The notes below the pieces were generated by a model. The model was not told the DNA's origin, made no database searches, and saw nothing but the letters and a program-made list of their open reading frames with translations. A stretch of 33,885 nucleotides of DNA, taken from assembly GCF_000485595.1 (NCBI RefSeq), contig NW_014577476.1:216805-250689 (forward strand), read 5' to 3'. A program made the translations under genes and the position numbers. This stretch comes from Priapulus caudatus (lineage: Eukaryota; Priapulida; Priapulimorpha; Priapulimorphida; Priapulidae). This document shows positions 33,109-33,885 of the stretch, piece after piece (position 1 is the stretch's first letter; every line of letters begins with the position of its first letter).

Positions 33109-33432
33109 TCCCAAAGCGCTGACAAACAGTCTTGCGCGCAGTGTTGCGGCAAGGGCGACACGGACGCGGGAACTGCCTACGGCACAGTCATGCAGCAGCT
33201 GGCAGCTATGATCGACTTGCGCGATGCATGTCGGCGCACAGAATCCATAGCTTGCAGGCGAGCAGTCGATAATTTACCCTGGGAATACATAGAAAAGCCT
33301 CAGCTGCATAGATCGGAGCTTGCTGTCCTTCAAGTTCAATTCAAAATAATCATGAAAAGTGTCACACCTCCTACTTACTACACTGTGTGTATAAGTTTAT
33401 ATATGAATTGTATTATTATTATACACGTTTAA
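33109..33432 (+). other. Unassigned open stretch with coding-like composition
   Basis: Open from after a TGA at 33106 to 33432. The first 75 or so codons are rich in purine-first codons and give a plausible protein segment: CCGKGDTDAGTAYGTVMQQL, then AAMIDLRDACRRTESIACRR, then DNLPWEYIEKPQLHR. After about 33350 the composition becomes AT-rich and repetitive, so a real exon would end near there. A candidate acceptor is CTTGCGCGCAG at about 33128-33138; no strong donor was found. It lies divergent to MRPL54. I do not recognise the product, and chance openness is possible. Confidence 0.25.
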
Positions 33433-33625
33433 TAGCGGCCTTCACTGTAACAAGCGGCAGCTTGCAAGCACGAGTACATAAGCTGGGTTTTATAATAATA
33501 CATGCGAAAATACGCACTTTATTAGTAAATAGAATTTTCACCTATATAGCCACAACACATGACGACGTAATAATACAATATTGCAATAGTGAATAGCTTA
33601 CTGAATATGATCATCTTCTCAACAA

Positions 33626-33626
33626 N
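33626..33626. other. Single ambiguous base (possible join)
   Basis: One N between CTTCTCAACAA and TGGTTGAGGG, exactly where unique sequence changes into a polypurine tract. Confidence 0.9.
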
Positions 33627-33631
33627 TGGTT

Positions 33632-33885
33632 GAGGGAGGAGGAAGAGGAGGAGGGGAGAATGTGATAGAGGAGGAAGAGAAGAGGAGGTAGAGGCGCCCT
33701 CCTCTACCTCTTTCCTCTTCCACCTCTTCTCCTCCTCTCCTCCTCCTCCTCCACCTTCTCCCCTCTTCCTCCTCCTCCACCACCTTCTCCCCACCTTCTC
33801 CCCCTTCTCCTCCACCTCCTCTCCTCCTCCTCTTCCTCCTCCTCCTCCTCTTCCTCCACCTCCTCTCCTCCTCTCCTCCTCCTTC
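33632..33885. repeat. Mirror polypurine (GGA)n then polypyrimidine (CCT)n tract
   Basis: About 60-70 bases of GGA/GAA-rich sequence run to about 33692 and are followed, after GGCGCC, by about 190 bases of CCT/CTT. The centre GAGGTAGAGG/CCTCTACCTC (about 33685-33712) is a hairpin. The long homopyrimidine strand could form intramolecular triplex. The tract continues past the window end. Confidence 0.92.

Overview
The window looks like nuclear DNA from an animal, most likely an invertebrate. The evidence is one split protein gene with canonical GT-AG introns, abundant di-, tri- and tetranucleotide microsatellites, and relics of LINE retrotransposons, a Helitron and TIR/MITE-like DNA elements. 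I cannot name the species. Apart from that gene, the open reading frames are short and look like chance frames or repeats. No rRNA, tRNA or CRISPR array was seen by eye.

The one gene I can assign firmly is on the minus strand at 28060-32693. It encodes mitochondrial large-subunit ribosomal protein mL54 (MRPL54). Three exons (32558-32693, 29260-29389, 28060-28210) join in phase into a 138-residue protein, the same length as the human protein as I recall it. A CRE-type site and an ATG-overlapping YY1-like motif lie at its start. Intron 1 (about 3.2 kb) carries a diverged inverted repeat with arms of about 430 bp and a short LINE 3' tail.

Layout: 1-1067 is a degenerate TATG/TGTC microsatellite. 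1068-10367 is mostly featureless apart from an RTE-like LINE tail (3449-3724, minus) and small microsatellites. 10368-11546 holds a broken Helitron helicase end, a 50-bp direct repeat and a (CA)n tract of about 520 bp. 11535-19700 is a two-copy tandem repeat of about 4.0-4.1 kb. Each copy contains, in the same order, a possible transposon ORF start, a CR1/L2-like LINE C-terminus, a MITE of about 320 bp, a nearly T-free GC-rich block, a palindromic element, a 36-bp minisatellite and a 50-55-bp tandem motif. 19708-20755 is unique AT-rich sequence. 20756-22217 is microsatellite, with a 940-bp TIR element inserted in a TA tract and a 10-N gap. 22218-28059 has no recognisable gene. 28060-33885 holds MRPL54, a hairpin cluster upstream of it, one unassigned open stretch on the plus strand, and a terminal polypurine/polypyrimidine tract.

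Sequence quality matters here. The two 4-kb copies differ largely by small indels, yet share 488 identical bases in the middle. The first kilobase and copy 2 look like unpolished noisy long reads. Claims about copy divergence, frameshifts and even the existence of two copies should be read with that in mind.
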